Positions 50,742 through 59,411 of a DNA stretch of 64,000 nucleotides are shown piece after piece. Within the stretch, counting starts at the first letter, position 1, and each line of letters begins with the position of its first letter. Made by a program: the position numbers and the translations under genes. The stretch is from Plantibacter flavus (GTDB lineage: Bacteria; Actinomycetota; Actinomycetes; Actinomycetales; Microbacteriaceae), in the NCBI RefSeq assembly GCF_900177615.1, contig NZ_FXAP01000003.1, positions 62,001-126,000 of the forward strand, in the 5' to 3' direction. A model generated the notes under the pieces. The model made no database searches, was not told where the DNA came from, and saw nothing but the letters and a program-made list of their open reading frames with translations.

Positions 50742-50952
50742 GGCCCGAGGATACCCCACAAGGTGGGTCATGCGGCGGGATTCACGAGCCGAGATCGGCG
50801 GAAATCCGCGGTGGATCGGCTCCTGTGACCCCCGGAATGGGGGCGCTCGAAGGGGTTACGCCGCCCTCGGACGACGTCGCCGAGCCGTCGACGGAACCCA
50901 GGCAGGCTCACCGGACGATCCGCGCCAGGTCGAAGCGCACCCCGTGGTCCGT
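50742..50952. other. Intergenic stretch, nothing recognised
   Basis: About 210 bases between the start of the two-helix protein and the end of the phosphonate operon. It should hold the operon's terminator, but I see only short GC hairpins such as GGCGGAAATCCGC near 50800. Confidence 0.4.
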
Positions 50953-52080
50953 TCAGGGTCGGACACCGACGCGCGGGAACGCCCCCGATGCAGCTGCGAC
51001 GAGCGCGTCGTCGACCTCGTGCAACGGGAACACCGGACCGACGAGTTCGGCGAACGGATACCGACGCCACGCACCGGTCAGGAAGTCGACCGCGCGCGCC
51101 AGATCCCGCGGTCGGTAGTTGTGTGCTCCACGCACCGTGAGGAGGCGTCGGACGATGCGTTCGGCGTCGATGCCGAGCGGCGCACCGGGAGACACACTGC
51201 CGACCAGGACCGCCGTGCCGCCGATCGACAGCGACGCGATGGCCGCGTCGACGGCACGGGCGTCGCCGGACATCTCGATGGCCACGGGGAAGCCCTCCAC
51301 GCCCGCCGCCAGGTGCGCGGCGTCGAGGTGCTCGGCGGCACCGATCGTGGGGTCGACCGTCGCGATGGCGCCGAAGCGACCGGCGAGCAGCCGCCGGGCG
51401 GGGTCCGGATCGCTCACGACGACACGCGCGCCGGCGTCGGTCGCGATGGCCGCGACGGTCAGTCCGAGCATCCCGGCGCCGGTCACGAGCACCGCGGTGC
51501 CGGGCAGGTCGCGCCCGGCCGCGTCCAGCGCGGCGATCGCGGTGGCGGTCGCGCAGGACGCCGGAGCGAAGACGGCGGCGGGCGGTGTCTCCCCCACGAT
51601 CACGATGGCCGTGCCCTCGAGGAGTTCGACGTGGGTCGCGAACCCGCCGCTCAACTCCCATCCGCGGTGCACCCGGTCGTGCCCGTACTTCGCGAGCCGG
51701 CGGCACTTCTGCTCCAGACCGGCGGAACAGCGGTCGCAGACGCCGCAGCTCACGACGACCGACCACACGACCCGCATCCCCGCGACGAGGACCGTCCCGT
51801 CCACCGCGGTGACGGGTCCCCCGACCGCCACGACGCGTCCGACCTGTTCGTGCCCGAGGACGAGCGGCGTGGCGGCGTCACGGTGCCCGAGGACGGTGTG
51901 CACGTCGGAGCCGCAGACGGTCGCCAGTTCCACCTCGACGAGGACGTCCCCCGGCCCGAGCGTCACCCCGGGCACCGCCATCGCCTGGTGCGGGTGCCCA
52001 GGCCCCTGCCAGACCATCGCGATCGGCGACGGTCTGATGAAGACGTCGTTGCCCTCGTGCGCGGTGAGCGTCGTGTGCAT
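50953..52080 (-). CDS. Zn-dependent alcohol dehydrogenase of phosphonate operons (HpnZ-like)
   Basis: A 375-residue medium-chain dehydrogenase. The catalytic zinc site is in ATVCGSDVHTV (Cys near 56) with GHEQVG, the structural zinc cysteines in CGVCDRCSAGLEQKC, and the NAD-binding motif VTGAGMLGL. It belongs to the group (TIGR03366-type) that occurs with phosphonate uptake genes. Likely substrates are the aldehyde released by phosphonate cleavage, or a hydroxy-phosphonate; I cannot tell which. It is the last gene of the operon, 19 bases after the HAD gene. Confidence 0.85.
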   Translation of the reverse strand: MHTTLTAHEGNDVFIRPSPIAMVWQGPGHPHQAMAVPGVTLGPGDVLVEVELATVCGSDVHTVLGHRDAATPLVLGHEQVGRVVAVGGPVTAVDGTVLVAGMRVVWSVVVSCGVCDRCSAGLEQKCRRLAKYGHDRVHRGWELSGGFATHVELLEGTAIVIVGETPPAAVFAPASCATATAIAALDAAGRDLPGTAVLVTGAGMLGLTVAAIATDAGARVVVSDPDPARRLLAGRFGAIATVDPTIGAAEHLDAAHLAAGVEGFPVAIEMSGDARAVDAAIASLSIGGTAVLVGSVSPGAPLGIDAERIVRRLLTVRGAHNYRPRDLARAVDFLTGAWRRYPFAELVGPVFPLHEVDDALVAAASGAFPRVGVRP

Positions 52081-52099
52081 GGTTCCCCCGGTCGGTCGT

Positions 52100-52900
52100 T
52101 CAGTCGAGACCGAGGAGCGCGGGCAACTCGGCGATGCTCGTGATGATCTCGTCGGCGCCCGCCGCGAGGAGCGTCTCCTCGTCGTGCGCTCCGGTGAGCA
52201 CCCCGACGACGAGCCCCGCGCCGGCGTTCACCCCGGACAGCATGTCGCTGGCCGTGTCGCCGACGACGACCACGGTGTCGACGGCGCTCGCACCGAAGCG
52301 GAGGAGCGCCGTCAGCGGCAGGTCCGGCGCTGGACGCCCTCGACCGGCGTCGGCGGGCGACAGGGCGTCGTCGGCGAGCTCGGACCACCCGAGGTTCGCG
52401 AGGAGCGCATCGCGCGTGGCGGGGGCGAACCCGGTGGTGAACACGACGCCCACGCCGAGCTCGCGGAGCCGTCGCACCGTGTCCTCGGCTCCGGGGATCG
52501 CCTCGACGCGCCCCTCGCCGACGAGGCGCTCGTAGGCCTCTTCGAAGGTGGCGTTGCCGGAAGCGGCTCGAGCCTCGTCGCCGTCGGTCAGCATGAGGAA
52601 CACGTCGAGCTTCGACTGGCCCATCGTGTCGCGGACGAGCTCGATGGCCGCGTCGAGCGCGTCCTCGGTGTCGATGCCGATCGTCTCGGCGGCGACGCGG
52701 AAGGCGTCCTCGACGACGCCGTCGTCCGAGACCGTCGTCCCGGCGAGGTCGAGGACCACCAGTTCGAGCAGGAGGTCGTCCTCGTGCGCGTCGTCGAACC
52801 CGCCCTCCAGATCGTCGAGGTCGGCGAGGTCGGTCTCCACGTCGTCGTCGAGGTCGGGCGCCGCGGTGCTGTCCTGCTGGGGTCGATCGATGCTGGTCAC
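52100..52900 (-). CDS. Phosphonatase-like HAD hydrolase
   Basis: A 266-residue HAD protein starting GTG at 52900. Residues 1-45 are an acidic extension (DLDDDVETDLADLDD). The nucleophile motif is D51-LAGTT, with Ala at +2, which is what phosphonoacetaldehyde hydrolase (PhnX) has in place of the usual acid Asp. The cap domain reads MGQSKLD with Lys97, matching the PhnX MGxxKxD motif whose Lys makes the Schiff base with phosphonoacetaldehyde. This favours cleavage of a carbonyl phosphonate to an aldehyde and phosphate. It overlaps the FAD oxidase gene by four bases (GTGA). Confidence 0.87.
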   Translation of the reverse strand: MTSIDRPQQDSTAAPDLDDDVETDLADLDDLEGGFDDAHEDDLLLELVVLDLAGTTVSDDGVVEDAFRVAAETIGIDTEDALDAAIELVRDTMGQSKLDVFLMLTDGDEARAASGNATFEEAYERLVGEGRVEAIPGAEDTVRRLRELGVGVVFTTGFAPATRDALLANLGWSELADDALSPADAGRGRPAPDLPLTALLRFGASAVDTVVVVGDTASDMLSGVNAGAGLVVGVLTGAHDEETLLAAGADEIITSIAELPALLGLD

Positions 52901-54159
52901 GAGAGGCCTTTCTGAAGGTGGGCTGATGCGGCACGGATGCTGGTCGGCTGGGCCGGCGAGAAGGTCGGGCCGAGGTGCTCGGCGACGGCCAACTCGCCGA
53001 GCGCGGGTCCGGTGGTCATCCCGATGCCCGTGGTCGCGGCGACCACGCGGACGCCAGGGGTCGGTTCGTCGATGAGCAACTCCTCCGGAGCGGTGGCGTA
53101 GACGCCCTGCCAGCGTTCGAGGACGTCGAGCCTCGTCCCGAACAGCGTGCTTCCAGCCCGCAGGAGTTCGTCGAAGGCATGCTCGGATTGGAACGGGGAG
53201 ACCGCCTCGCCGCGGCTGTGGGTGTCGCCGAGGATGATCGAGCCGTCCGGCAACTGGGTCGCCATGAGGTTGACGTCGAGCGAGGCGAGCCCGGGGTGGT
53301 CCTGCTGCAGTCGCTCCCGGAGCGCCGGGATGGCGGGCGAGTCGGCGAATCCCGCGTAGCGCAGGAGCGACCACCCGGTCAGGAGCGGCGCCGGCATCGG
53401 CATCGCGAGCTCGGCGCGCACCCGGACCATGTCGAGCGCGCATCGACGGACGACCGCCCGCTCGGCCAGCTCGGGGAGGAGCGTGTCGATGTCGTGGTTC
53501 ACCGCGACCACGGTGAGGCCTGCGGCGATGACGCCGCGGCTGGTGTCGACGAAGCCGGAGCGCAGTCCGGTCACGGTCGTCCGGCGTCGGAACTCGACAC
53601 CGCGGCGTTCCAGGTACGCCGTGACGGCGCCCAGCGCCTGGCGCGGGTTCACCTGGAGGTCGCGTGGCAGCCAGGCGCCGCCCACCACGTCGGCGGCGCT
53701 GATCGGCACCTGCTGCAGGAACTCGGCCGCGTCGTACAAGCGCACGTCGGCCGCGGCACCCGCCTGGGCACGGGACGCCGCGAAGTCCTCGAGGACGCGC
53801 AGCTCGTCGAGGTGCCGGGCGACCACATGCGTGCCCGAGCGCCGAACCCACAGTCCCGCATCCTGCTCGAGTCGCTGCCAGATCTCGGCCGAACGTGCGG
53901 CGAGGCGAGCGGCGAGCCCGGCCTGCGGCGTCGCCGCCAGGTGACCGAAGTTGCGGACCGACGCGCCCTGGGCTTCGGCCGAGCGTTCGACGACCACGAC
54001 CTCGGCACCGGCGTCCACGGCGGCGAGCGCCGCGGACAGCCCGACGATGCCGGCTCCGACGATCACGACGTCCGCGCGATCGGCCGAGGCACCGAGCGAG
54101 CCGACACCGAGGCCGACCCGCGCTGCCGACATTCCGCCGCTCATCCGTCGTCCGTTCAC
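52897..54159 (-). CDS. FAD-dependent amine oxidase of phosphonate operons (HpnW/PbfD-like)
   Basis: A 420-residue DAO-fold oxidoreductase with the dinucleotide motif VIVGAGIVGLSAALAA, then VVVERSAEAQGASVRNFGH, the glycine oxidase-like pattern, and ATTGIGMTTGPALGELAVAE near the end. Members next to phosphonate transport genes (TIGR03364-type) are thought, and some shown, to oxidise 2-aminoethylphosphonate or its N-methyl form to phosphonoacetaldehyde. I start at the GTG 54159, with GGAGGG seven bases upstream and a GTGA overlap with phnE; ATGs at 54144 and 54132 are alternatives. Confidence 0.87.
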   Translation of the reverse strand: MNGRRMSGGMSAARVGLGVGSLGASADRADVVIVGAGIVGLSAALAAVDAGAEVVVVERSAEAQGASVRNFGHLAATPQAGLAARLAARSAEIWQRLEQDAGLWVRRSGTHVVARHLDELRVLEDFAASRAQAGAAADVRLYDAAEFLQQVPISAADVVGGAWLPRDLQVNPRQALGAVTAYLERRGVEFRRRTTVTGLRSGFVDTSRGVIAAGLTVVAVNHDIDTLLPELAERAVVRRCALDMVRVRAELAMPMPAPLLTGWSLLRYAGFADSPAIPALRERLQQDHPGLASLDVNLMATQLPDGSIILGDTHSRGEAVSPFQSEHAFDELLRAGSTLFGTRLDVLERWQGVYATAPEELLIDEPTPGVRVVAATTGIGMTTGPALGELAVAEHLGPTFSPAQPTSIRAASAHLQKGLS

Positions 54160-55913
54160 GAGAACACCCTCCGCATCCACATGGCGATGCCTTCGACGAC
54201 GAGGACGACCGCGAGGATCATCAGCACGATGGCCGTGACCTGGTCGTAGTTCCCGCCCTGGTCCGCCTGGATCAGGTAGTAGCCGATGCCGCCTCCGCCG
54301 ACGATGCCGAGCATGGTCGCGGCGCGGATGTTCGTGTCGAGCGTGTAGAAGGTGTGCCCGACCAGCGCACGGGCGCCCTGCGGGAGCGTCGCGGCGGCGT
54401 AGACCTGCGGTCGCGTCGCACCGACGGCGGTCAGTGCGCGCTCCGGTCCGGGCGCGACCTCCTCGAAGGAGTCGGCGATGAGCTTGCCGAGGAGGCCGAT
54501 CCCGCAGATGCCGAGCGCGAGCGTCCCCGCCTGGGCACCGAGCCCGGTGACGACGATGAGGAGGATCGCGAGGATGAGCTCCGGGATGCCGCGGATGCCG
54601 ACGAGCGCGAACCGGGCGCCGGTGCGGACACCGCGGTTCGGGGCGACGTTCCGTGCGGCGAGGGACCCGATGACGATCGAGCAGACGAGGGCGATGAGGG
54701 TCGCCGCGAAGGCGATCGCGACGGTCTCGAACATCGCCTCGACCATCTGCTCCGTCGTGCGCATGCCGAACGACGGCGGCCAGAGACGGACGAGGACGTC
54801 TGGCGCCTTGGACCAGAACGTCACGAGGTCGCCCCACTGGATGTCGGACACGACGACGCCCCAGACCACGACCACCACGGCGAGCCAGGCGCCGACGGTG
54901 TCGCGGACGCGGGCCGGCGTCCAGGGGCGCTTCGCAGCAGCGGCGATCCGGGACTCGGCGCTCGGAGTGGCGGCCGTCCGGCTGCTCCCATTCCCCGCGC
55001 GACGTGCCTCCCGGCCCGCGGCCACCCGACGCACGACGCGGTCACCGAGTCCGCGTCCGGTCGGCTGCACCCCGAGCATCACGGTCCGCACGGTGCTCGA
55101 CACGATCTCCATGACGACGCACAGGGCGAAGATGACGATCGCGAGTCCGATGCCGAGTGAGTAGTCGAGCGATTTGAACGCGAGCGACAGTTCACGGCCG
55201 AGGCCGAGGACTCCCACGTAGCCGAGGAGGACCGAACCGCGCAGGTTGATGTCGCCGCGGTGGAGGACCGTGGCCACCCACGACGGGAGGACCTGCGGCA
55301 GGACACCCGAGGTGAACTCCTGCAGCTTCGAGCCGCCGGCCGCCCGGATCGCGAGCCGCGGCCCTTCGTCGACCTGCTCGATCGCGTCAGCGAAGAGCTT
55401 CGAGATCATGCCGACGGAGTGCAGCCCGATCGCGATGATGCCGGGCAGCGAGCCGAGCGAGAACATGAGCACGAGGATCATCGCGATGACGACGTCGGGC
55501 ACGGCACGGCTGAGCACGCCGACGAACCGACCGACCGCGCGCCACGCCGGTCCTGGGGTCGTGTTGGCGGCCGCGAGGTACGCGACCGGGATCGAGAGCA
55601 CCGCAGCGAGCACGGTGCCGGAGATGACGATCCCGAGGGTCAGGGCGGTGAGCGACAGCAGTTCCCCGGGCGGCGGGAACGTGATCGTGCCCACCCGGTT
55701 GAAGAAGTTGACCGCGTTGCCCCAGCTCGCCACCATGTTCGGGATCGAGATCCCGACCTCGAGGAGCGAGTAGACCGAGAACGCGAGCAGCGCGACGAGC
55801 GTGAGCACGGCGGCGATCGTCTGCGGGCGGAGCCGACCGACCGGGACGGGTCCGGAGAGTCCTGGCGGGCGACCGGCGGGCGGTGCCGTCTTCGCGGGCG
55901 CGGTGACGACCAT
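54156..55913 (-). CDS. phnE: Phosphonate ABC transporter permease, fused double PhnE
   Basis: A 585-residue protein made of two PhnE-type permease domains in one chain. Domain 1 (about 20-300) has EAA-like KLFADAIEQVDEGPRLAIRAAGGSKLQEF, and domain 2 (about 310-580) KLIADSFEEVAPGPERALTAVGATRPQVY, the corresponding coupling segments. A linker of about 60 residues rich in Arg and Ala joins them. Most organisms use one or two separate PhnE chains, so this is a fusion. The start ATG at 55913 overlaps the phnC stop. Confidence 0.93.
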   Translation of the reverse strand: MVVTAPAKTAPPAGRPPGLSGPVPVGRLRPQTIAAVLTLVALLAFSVYSLLEVGISIPNMVASWGNAVNFFNRVGTITFPPPGELLSLTALTLGIVISGTVLAAVLSIPVAYLAAANTTPGPAWRAVGRFVGVLSRAVPDVVIAMILVLMFSLGSLPGIIAIGLHSVGMISKLFADAIEQVDEGPRLAIRAAGGSKLQEFTSGVLPQVLPSWVATVLHRGDINLRGSVLLGYVGVLGLGRELSLAFKSLDYSLGIGLAIVIFALCVVMEIVSSTVRTVMLGVQPTGRGLGDRVVRRVAAGREARRAGNGSSRTAATPSAESRIAAAAKRPWTPARVRDTVGAWLAVVVVVWGVVVSDIQWGDLVTFWSKAPDVLVRLWPPSFGMRTTEQMVEAMFETVAIAFAATLIALVCSIVIGSLAARNVAPNRGVRTGARFALVGIRGIPELILAILLIVVTGLGAQAGTLALGICGIGLLGKLIADSFEEVAPGPERALTAVGATRPQVYAAATLPQGARALVGHTFYTLDTNIRAATMLGIVGGGGIGYYLIQADQGGNYDQVTAIVLMILAVVLVVEGIAMWMRRVFS

Positions 55914-56908
55914 CAGCGGGTCCGGCCAGGTCGACGGAGTTCGTCGGGCTCGCGGCCGTCGACATCGGCGTCGAACTCCCACTCCGGGTCGTCGGGCAGT
56001 TCGTCCTCGCCCACGCGCTCCTCGACGCCGAGCAGGCCGCGGAGGTCGTCGTCGGGGTCGCCGAGCAGCTCGTCGGTCTCCAACTCCACGGCGATCGCCT
56101 GCAGCTCACGGGTGCTCGTCGCGACCCGGCCGTAGATCTCCATCACCTCGGTCTTCGACAGGCCGTCGGTCGTGGTGTCGAGGACCACCTCGCCGTGACG
56201 GAGACCGACGATGCGGTCGCCCCAGGAGAGCGCGAGGTCCACCTGGTGCAGGCTGCACACGACGGTGAGTCCGCGATCGATCGCGATCTCGCGGATGAGA
56301 GCCATCACCTGCTCACTCGACTCCGGGTCGAGGGAGGCGACTGGCTCGTCGGCGAGGAGGATCTCGGGGTCCTGCATGAGCGCTCTGGCGATGGCGACGC
56401 GCTGCTGCTGACCGCCGGAGAGCGTGTCGGCGCGCTGGTAGGCGCGCTCGAGGAGCCCGACGCGGTCGAGGTGACCGAGTGCCTTCAACTTCAGGGTGCG
56501 GCCGTAGCCGAGGATGCCGAGACGCGGCCCACGGACGCCCGCCAGCGACCCGGTCAAGACGTTCTCGAGGACGGTGAGCGACGGGACCAACTCGAACTGC
56601 TGGAAGACGAACCCGACGCGGGCACGGAGCCGGCGCAGGGCGCGCTGCCCGAGGGCCGGCACCTCGTCGCCGAGGACCGAGACGGATCCGGCGGTGGGCC
56701 GCTCGAGACCGTCCAGGTGACGGAGGAGCGTCGACTTGCCGGAGCCCGACAGACCGAGCAGGACGACGATCTCACCACGACGGATGTCGAGGTCGACGCG
56801 CTGCAGGGCGACCGTCCGGTCGAAGCGCTTCGTGACCCCACGGAGACGCACGAGCGGTTCCGCTTGGTCGGGTGCGGTGTGACGCGCCTGCTGCTCGGTG
56901 ACGCTCAT
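55913..56908 (-). CDS. phnC: Phosphonate ABC transporter ATPase
   Basis: A 331-residue ABC ATPase. It has Walker A GLSGSGKST, Q-loop FVFQQFELVPSLTVLENV (PhnC-like), signature LSGGQQQRVAIARAL, Walker B ILLADEPVASLDP and the H-loop CSLHQVDLA. The typical PhnC is about 250-280 residues; here about 70 additional residues follow, very acidic (DELLGDPDDDLRG, GEDELPDDPEWEFDADVDG), with no known function. It starts MSVTEQQARH at 56908. Confidence 0.93.
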   Translation of the reverse strand: MSVTEQQARHTAPDQAEPLVRLRGVTKRFDRTVALQRVDLDIRRGEIVVLLGLSGSGKSTLLRHLDGLERPTAGSVSVLGDEVPALGQRALRRLRARVGFVFQQFELVPSLTVLENVLTGSLAGVRGPRLGILGYGRTLKLKALGHLDRVGLLERAYQRADTLSGGQQQRVAIARALMQDPEILLADEPVASLDPESSEQVMALIREIAIDRGLTVVCSLHQVDLALSWGDRIVGLRHGEVVLDTTTDGLSKTEVMEIYGRVATSTRELQAIAVELETDELLGDPDDDLRGLLGVEERVGEDELPDDPEWEFDADVDGREPDELRRPGRTR

Positions 56909-56948
56909 GACTGCTGCCTCTCGTGAGGTTGATGGTGGTGCGGATGTC

Positions 56949-57009
56949 GCACCTCGACAGGCTCGGTGAGCGGATACCGGAGCACCGGTCACTGAGCCTG
57001 TCGAAGTGC
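56949..57009. repeat. REP-like element between phnD and phnC (copy 3)
   Basis: GCACCTCGACAGGCTCGGTGA (56949-56969) and TCACTGAGCCTGTCGAAGTGC-type right arm (56989-57009) form a 21-bp inverted repeat with two mismatches. Inside an operon it could reduce expression of the downstream genes relative to the binding protein. Confidence 0.78.
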
Positions 57010-57025
57010 AGAGGTCCAGCTCAGA

Positions 57026-57946
57026 TCAGGCCTGGCACTGCTTGGCGTTGGTCTTCTTGCAGATGTCGCGGATGGTGTCGTAGTACGCGTCGTCGACCGG
57101 CGAGGTGCCGTAGAAGGTCGCGCGGAAGGCGTCGCTGTCGGCGCTCTTCACGCCGGAGTCGATGATCTGGTCGATCGTGACCTCGGACAGGGCCTTCTCG
57201 AGCTTCTCCTTCACGTCGGCGGGCAGCGAGTCGGACTCGACGATCGGCGCACCGGGGACCATCGTGCGGTCGATGACCTTCACGCCGTCGTTCTTCTCGA
57301 CCTCGGAGTCCTCGGCGAAGCCCGCCTCGCACTCGACGCCCTCGGCGGTCTTCGTCACCGAGACGTCGTGCTTGCCGGCGAAGACCGGGGTGATGTCCTT
57401 CTCGGGGTCGATCCCGGCCTCGAGCAGGTTGTAGCTCGGGAAGAGGTACCCGGACGTCGAGGACGGGTCCACGAAGCAGACCTTCTTGCCCGCGAACTCC
57501 TCGATCTTCGTGATCGACGAGTCCTTCGGGACGATCGCCTCGGAGTAGTAGCCCGGCTCCTGACCCTTGTCGGTGATGATCGACGAGATCGGCGTGATCT
57601 TGGCCCCGTTGTTGAGCGCGGTCACGTAGGTGAACCCGGAGAAGGAGGCGACGTCGATCTTGCCGGCCACGGCCGCTTCGATGAGGGCCGCGTAGTCGGT
57701 CGACTCGTGGTACTCGACCTTCTTGCCGGTCTCCTGGGCGATGTAGTCCATGAGCGGCTGGTAGTTGGTCTGCGTGTCGACCGAGTCGGGGACGACGCCG
57801 AAGACGAGGGTCTGGTCGTCGACCGCGAAGGTCCCGGCCGCGGCGGAACCGGTGTCGCTGGCGGTGGCGCTCGAGCAGGCGGCCAGGCCGATCGAGAGGA
57901 GGGCGGCGGCGCCGAGCGCAGCGACGCGGGTGAGGGAGAGCTTCAT
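57026..57946 (-). CDS. phnD: Phosphonate ABC transporter substrate-binding lipoprotein
   Basis: A 306-residue lipoprotein: signal MKLSLTRVAALGAAALLSIG and lipobox LAAC, with Cys24. The mature part has the PhnD pattern VFGVVPDSVDTQTNYQPLMDYI, VEYHESTDYAALIEAAVAGKIDVASFSGF and VCFVDPSSTSGYLFPSYNLLEAGI, whose Tyr, Ser and Thr bind the phosphonate group. It is the first gene of the operon and would be the most expressed, since a REP-like hairpin separates it from phnC. The ATG follows a GAAAGG sequence. Confidence 0.93.
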   Translation of the reverse strand: MKLSLTRVAALGAAALLSIGLAACSSATASDTGSAAAGTFAVDDQTLVFGVVPDSVDTQTNYQPLMDYIAQETGKKVEYHESTDYAALIEAAVAGKIDVASFSGFTYVTALNNGAKITPISSIITDKGQEPGYYSEAIVPKDSSITKIEEFAGKKVCFVDPSSTSGYLFPSYNLLEAGIDPEKDITPVFAGKHDVSVTKTAEGVECEAGFAEDSEVEKNDGVKVIDRTMVPGAPIVESDSLPADVKEKLEKALSEVTIDQIIDSGVKSADSDAFRATFYGTSPVDDAYYDTIRDICKKTNAKQCQA

Positions 57947-58207
57947 GTGCTGGGACGTACCTTTCAGAAGGACCGATGCACCCGCCCGCTCCGCGCGTGG
58001 CTCCGGTGGATCGGAACCGCGAGTGACCGACGCGGGCACTGCTGTGTGCCGTACGTGTGATCACGCTACGAGCGGCGCCCGAACAGGGCCGGGCCTCCCG
58101 GTGAACAGGAGGTGAAGCCCCGCGGAAGGATCGATCAGGCAAGCCACGGCCGTCGTCCGCCGAGCCGCCTAGACTGCTGGAATCCGCCCATCCGAGCAGC
58201 AGAGCAG
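57947..58207. promoter_or_regulatory. Divergent region before phnD and the esterase
   Basis: 260 bases holding the phosphonate operon promoter and, on the plus strand, a -10-like TAGACT (58170-58175). A short palindrome GTGATCAC (58056-58063) is the only operator-like sequence; no Pho box-type direct repeats are apparent. Confidence 0.4.
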
Positions 58208-59353
58208 GTGAGTCGTTTGCCCCTCGACCCGATCTTCGTCGAACGAGCGCGGACGCACCGCGCCTACCTCATCTCGACCGCACTCGAGCAGGCGAAGGCC
58301 TTCTTCCTGCGGCCGAAGACGACCACCGTCGCGCGCCCGAAACCCGCTCCCGCGGCAGACCCGACGGCGACCTCCCCGAAGGCCGCCGGGCCGAAGCCGA
58401 AGCCCTCGAGCCCGACGGCGAAGGCCACCACCGCCGCACCCCGCCGCAAGAAGACGCGCGCACAGCATCGCAAGGCCGCGCGGAACTGGGACAAGAAGGA
58501 GCTCGCGACCGTCGGCGTCCCGGGCCCGGAACTGCGCATCGAGGAGCACACGATCCCGGTCGCCGGTTTCCCCGACGTCCGGATCCGGCTCTACCACCCG
58601 CCGACGGCCGACGGCGACCAGGCCGTGCCCGCGGTCCTGTCCTTCTTCGGTGGGGCGTTCCGCATCGGCGGGATCGACTACCCGACGACCGACGCGGGGT
58701 TCCGTCGTCGGGCGGCCGACGCCGGCGTGGTCATCGCCGCCGTCGACTACGCGCTCGCTCCCGAGCACCGGTACCCGACGCAGCTGGAGCAGGCCCACGC
58801 CTCGCTCGAATGGTTGTTCGCCGAGGCCGCGACGCTCGGGATCGACGCCCGGCGGATCGCCGTCGCCGGGGTGTCCGCCGGCGGCAGCATCGCGGCGGCG
58901 CTCACGCTCCTGAACCGTGAACGCGGCCGGCTGCCCATCCGACTCCAGCTGCTCGAGGTGCCGGTCACGGACCTCACCGGCGGCCACATCGACCTCCGTC
59001 CCGTGCGGGAGATGGGCATCCCGAGGATCTTCGCGATCAAGGAGCTACGTTCCGTCGCGAAGACCTACCTCCTGGATCGACGTCAGGCGAAGGAACCGCA
59101 CGCATCGCCCCTCCTCGCCCGATCGCACGCGGACCTCCCCCGCGCCGTGATCCTCACGGCCGAGTACGACCCGCTCCGCGGCGACGGCGCGGCCTACCTC
59201 GCCGCGCTCCGGGCCGACGGCGTCGACGCGAGCGGGACGATGTACCTGGGCGCGACGCACGACACCCCCATCTTCGGCGGCGTGCTCCCCGCGGCCCGCC
59301 GCTGGCACGACGACGTCGTGACCGCCCTGCGATCACTCCACGACGCGGACTGA
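58208..59353 (+). CDS. HSL-family alpha/beta hydrolase (esterase)
   Basis: A 381-residue hydrolase starting GTG at 58208. Residues about 30-90 form a Lys/Pro/Ala-rich linker, followed by the esterase domain. The nucleophile motif is GVSAGGSIAA, with the acid in AEYDPLRGDG and the His in GATHDTPIFGG. The oxyanion motif, HGGG in the hormone-sensitive lipase family, is here FFGGAFRIGG: the His is replaced by Phe. Activity may be altered but Gly-Gly is kept. It lies divergent to the phosphonate operon. Confidence 0.85.
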   Translation: MSRLPLDPIFVERARTHRAYLISTALEQAKAFFLRPKTTTVARPKPAPAADPTATSPKAAGPKPKPSSPTAKATTAAPRRKKTRAQHRKAARNWDKKELATVGVPGPELRIEEHTIPVAGFPDVRIRLYHPPTADGDQAVPAVLSFFGGAFRIGGIDYPTTDAGFRRRAADAGVVIAAVDYALAPEHRYPTQLEQAHASLEWLFAEAATLGIDARRIAVAGVSAGGSIAAALTLLNRERGRLPIRLQLLEVPVTDLTGGHIDLRPVREMGIPRIFAIKELRSVAKTYLLDRRQAKEPHASPLLARSHADLPRAVILTAEYDPLRGDGAAYLAALRADGVDASGTMYLGATHDTPIFGGVLPAARRWHDDVVTALRSLHDAD

Positions 59354-59411
59354 GTCGGGTCGCCGCGCCCACCGGCTTCCCCTCGGGCCGGAAAGCTGGA
59401 ATCGTGTCGGC

